Assembly: GCA_030693105.1 (NCBI GenBank)
Contig: JAUYBK010000227.1
Coordinates: 1 to 7,422, forward strand
Direction: 5' to 3'
Length of the DNA stretch: 7,422 bases
From: Methanobacteriaceae archaeon
Lineage (GTDB): Archaea > Methanobacteriota > Methanobacteria > Methanobacteriales > Methanobacteriaceae
Positions 6,401 through 7,422 of the stretch are shown here, in pieces (position 1 is the stretch's first letter; each line of letters opens with the position of its first letter). The translations under genes and the position numbers were made by a program. Under the pieces are notes generated by a model. The model was given only the letters and a program-made list of their open reading frames with translations. It was not told the origin of the DNA and ran no database searches.

Positions 6401-6426
6401 AATTATCACCTGGAATTAATTTAATA

Positions 6427-6469
6427 ATTACCATTATAAATATATTACCATTTTTTAAAAATTACCATT
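6427..6469 (-). repeat. Three 9-bp repeats at 17-bp period, likely antitoxin operator
   Basis: ATTACCATT occurs exactly at 6427-6435, 6444-6452 and 6461-6469 (read ATGGT-type words on the minus strand), with 8-bp AT spacers and a strict 17-bp period. The copies span and flank the TATA box of the antitoxin gene. Repeated binding by the AbrB-type antitoxin, alone or with its toxin, is the natural explanation, but this is inferred from position. Confidence 0.7.
6434..6446 (-). promoter_or_regulatory. TATA box of the vapBC operon
   Basis: On the minus strand AATATATTTATAA lies in the spacer between the first two operator repeats. A transcript start about 25 bases downstream (near 6414) would give a leader of about 14 bases that still contains the AGGTGA ribosome site before TTG 6400. 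Confidence 0.5.
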
Positions 6470-6506
6470 TATTAACTATTGTCTAATATTAAGAAGAAAC
6501 TGAAAT

Positions 6507-6547
6507 CAGACCCTTTGTAGATCAAAATATCTTACCGGGAGGGTCTG
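6507..6547. repeat. 8-bp inverted repeat CAGACCCT / AGGGTCTG
   Basis: The arms at 6507-6514 and 6540-6547 are perfectly complementary around a 25-base loop. This small GC-richer patch stands out from its AT-rich surroundings, in the stretch between the vapBC promoter and the end of the 59-aa gene. It could be a minus-strand hairpin terminator, a small structured RNA, or the trace of a mobile element end. No further evidence favours one. Confidence 0.4.
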
Positions 6548-6571
6548 TGCTTCGGGAACGACTAATTCGTG

Positions 6572-6606
6572 ATTTAAATTTAAAGAATCATTTAATAAAT
6601 TTAAAT
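6572..6606. repeat. 11-bp AT inverted repeat followed by a T-run
   Basis: ATTTAAATTTA (6572-6582) and TAAATTTAAAT (6596-6606) are perfect inverse copies around 13 bases, and T6607-T6611 follow on the plus strand. It covers the 3' end of the 59-aa minus-strand gene. The T-run side would suit plus-strand termination, yet no plus-strand gene lies upstream, and such AT-only arms can arise by chance. Confidence 0.35.
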
Positions 6607-6767
6607 TTTTTTGCTATTCTGCACATGGCGTTTTCACTTAGAATAATTCGCTGTGCTTTGTGTCTGCCACTTTTGGGTATTATGATAGGATCAGATATTT
6701 TTCTGGCTTCTCCTACAATCTTTTTGCCTTTAATAGTTGATCTTTCTTCGGTGTAGGTCTTACTCAT
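6588..6767 (-). CDS. Hypothetical 59-aa protein coupled to the ribbon-helix-helix gene
   Basis: ATG 6767 overlaps the stop of the upstream regulator gene (ATGA, 6767-6764), and AGGTG (minus strand, 6779-6775) lies seven bases before it. Translation by coupling is therefore well supported. The product begins MSKTYTEERSTIKGKKIVG and continues with the segment DPIIIPKSGRHKAQRIILSE; it is very basic and shows no membrane segment. I do not recognise it. The final residues IAKKFKFIK come from AT-rich sequence inside an inverted repeat, so the gene may be a truncated longer protein. Its position after a DNA-binding ribbon-helix-helix protein matches the toxin slot of many TA operons, but a toxin role is only a guess. 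Confidence 0.55.
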   Translation of the reverse strand: MSKTYTEERSTIKGKKIVGEARKISDPIIIPKSGRHKAQRIILSENAMCRIAKKFKFIK

Positions 6768-7105
6768 TCTACCACACCTAAACGGCCTTCCGATTCCAGG
6801 TCATCGGCAATTTGGCAAACAAATTCATAGTCAAGTTCCAAGTCGTCAGCAACTTCATAATCATAAGCTTCTGAATAACTCCGGTAATAACCAAGAACTT
6901 CACGTTTGGCTTCATCATAATCCACGTCACGAATTTTAATCACCCGGGTAGCTCGTAGTTTATCGCGCACGGCCTCTCGTATGAAATCCGAAACGCTGAG
7001 GTAAATTCCAGCTTTAACTAAACCATCAATTTCTTCACTTTCTCGGGGGGTTACTTTAGTCCCAACAGTTTTAGGGACACTTCCCTCCTGTTTTACGGAT
7101 GCCAT
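6764..7105 (-). CDS. Ribbon-helix-helix regulator with C-terminal helical domain
   Basis: This is a 113-residue protein. Residues 13-50 (TVGTKVTPRESEEIDGLVKAG then YLSVSDFIREAVRDKL) form a CopG-like ribbon-helix-helix, a dimeric DNA-binding fold common in antitoxins and small regulators. Residues 62-112 are acidic, and the segment VADDLELDYEFVCQIADDLE followed by SEGRL resembles the helix-turn-helix part of a winged-helix module. I believe this pairing recurs in methanogen proteins. ATG 7105 is preferred; a TTG at 7111 is possible but adds only two residues. There is no ribosome site, and the TATA box ends about 22 bases upstream, so a leaderless or nearly leaderless mRNA is likely. It heads a two-gene minus-strand unit with the 59-aa protein. 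Confidence 0.85.
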   Translation of the reverse strand: MASVKQEGSVPKTVGTKVTPRESEEIDGLVKAGIYLSVSDFIREAVRDKLRATRVIKIRDVDYDEAKREVLGYYRSYSEAYDYEVADDLELDYEFVCQIADDLESEGRLGVVE

Positions 7106-7111
7106 GTACAA

Positions 7112-7135
7112 TTATATATTGTTAACTATATATAA
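7112..7135. promoter_or_regulatory. 24-bp near-palindrome containing the TATA box of the ribbon-helix-helix gene
   Basis: The sequence is symmetric about GTTAAC (7121-7126), with 11 of 12 pairs matching (only 7120/7127 fail). The minus-strand TTATATATA (7135-7127) is a good archaeal TATA box about 25 bases from ATG 7105. A dimer bound here would exclude TBP, so autorepression by the ribbon-helix-helix protein is a reasonable inference. Confidence 0.55.
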
Positions 7136-7300
7136 CTCCACCCAATATGCCTGAAGTTGATCAATAATATTTGAATTGCCTTCCGAGACCGAAGTAATCT
7201 GGTTAGAAACATTTGATATAAAGATCATATAGTTAATCTATAAGTATATTCATCAAAAAATCAATATTTAATGGATTAAAAATATAACGGAGGTGAAAAA
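7136..7300 (+). promoter_or_regulatory. Divergent intergenic region before the small membrane protein
   Basis: This 165-base stretch shows no coding frame. It holds TATA-like words at about 7212-7223 and 7236-7250 (CTATAAGTATATT) that could drive the plus-strand gene. GGAGGTG at 7289-7295 is a near-perfect ribosome site five bases before ATG 7301. Confidence 0.5.
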
Positions 7301-7422
7301 ATGGAGACACAAAAAGCTGGCGGTGGCTCGTTGGTGGGGTTTGCAGTTATTTTCCTAATTATTTTCCTGCTATTCCCAGCTTTCACAATTTGGCTACTTT
7401 GGTTAGCAATAATAGTAATGTT
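7301..7422 (+). CDS. Small hydrophobic membrane protein (partial, cut by window end)
   Basis: ATG 7301 follows an ideal GGAGGTG ribosome site. The visible 40 codons give METQKAGGGSLVG, then an almost continuous hydrophobic stretch (FAVIFLIIFLLFPAFTIWLL and WLAIIVM). This is a short soluble N-terminus and one long or two short membrane helices. The strong ribosome site suggests good expression. The protein continues beyond the window and I cannot name a family. Confidence 0.7.
   Translation, partial: METQKAGGGSLVGFAVIFLIIFLLFPAFTIWLLWLAIIVM

Noticed and set aside
6427..6469. The three regular repeats as a CRISPR array
   Set aside because: Units of 9 bp with 8-bp spacers are far too short; the location over a promoter fits operator sites, and no cas gene is present.
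6506..6613. Minus-strand frame reading HELVVPEAQTLPVRYFDLQRV before a stop
   Set aside because: Protein-like but only 35 codons between stops, with no start and no family recognised; it may be a remnant but is too weak to annotate.
6547..6756. 69-codon plus-strand frame
   Set aside because: It lies opposite the 59-aa minus-strand gene, which has an ATGA overlap and an AGGTG site; the plus frame has neither.

Overview
The window is AT-rich and looks archaeal, most likely a methanogen of the Methanobacterium group. Supporting signs are archaeal TATA boxes about 25 bases before predicted transcript starts, strong GGAGGTG-type ribosome sites, AbrB/PIN and ribbon-helix-helix small-gene modules, a PadR gene coupled to a DUF2812 membrane protein, and a transposase of a type I associate with Methanobacteriales. 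The genus is inferred from gene style; no rRNA or marker gene is present. It reads as an accessory region rich in decayed genes and small regulatory modules.

Left part (1-472): the tail of a DUF1801-like gene, then a broken VOC/glyoxalase gene with a nonsense codon, a frame change and a shortened middle, then a short open frame that may be another gene remnant. Middle-left (656-1585): a PadR repressor gene and a DUF2812 membrane protein overlap by four bases. They sit behind a TATA box and a 19-bp near-palindrome at the predicted transcript start, which suggests autorepression. Centre (1709-3958): a zinc-independent MDR oxidoreductase, a membrane-anchored SAM methyltransferase and a flavodoxin are closely packed and probably form one operon.

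Scar region (about 3948-4876): directly after the flavodoxin lies the C-terminal end of a second MDR oxidoreductase. It is joined to the 3' half of a frameshifted insertion-sequence transposase, whose open frame now runs into a multi-pass membrane protein. After this comes a complete ribonuclease III gene with all catalytic residues and a dsRNA-binding domain (5048-5701), a bacterial-type enzyme that is uncommon in archaea.

Right part (minus strand): a VapBC-type toxin-antitoxin pair (5752-6400) has three ATTACCATT repeats at exactly 17-bp spacing around its promoter. Further right, a ribbon-helix-helix regulator (6764-7105) overlaps a 59-codon gene of unknown function (6588-6767), and a 24-bp near-palindrome covers its TATA box. 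The window ends in the start of a small hydrophobic protein on the plus strand (7301 onward).

The most notable items are the self-regulation architectures (PadR palindrome, 17-bp iterated repeats, ribbon-helix-helix palindrome), the unrecognised 59-aa coupled gene, the MDR/transposase/membrane-protein scar, and the archaeal RNase III. I found no clearly new multi-gene defence system.
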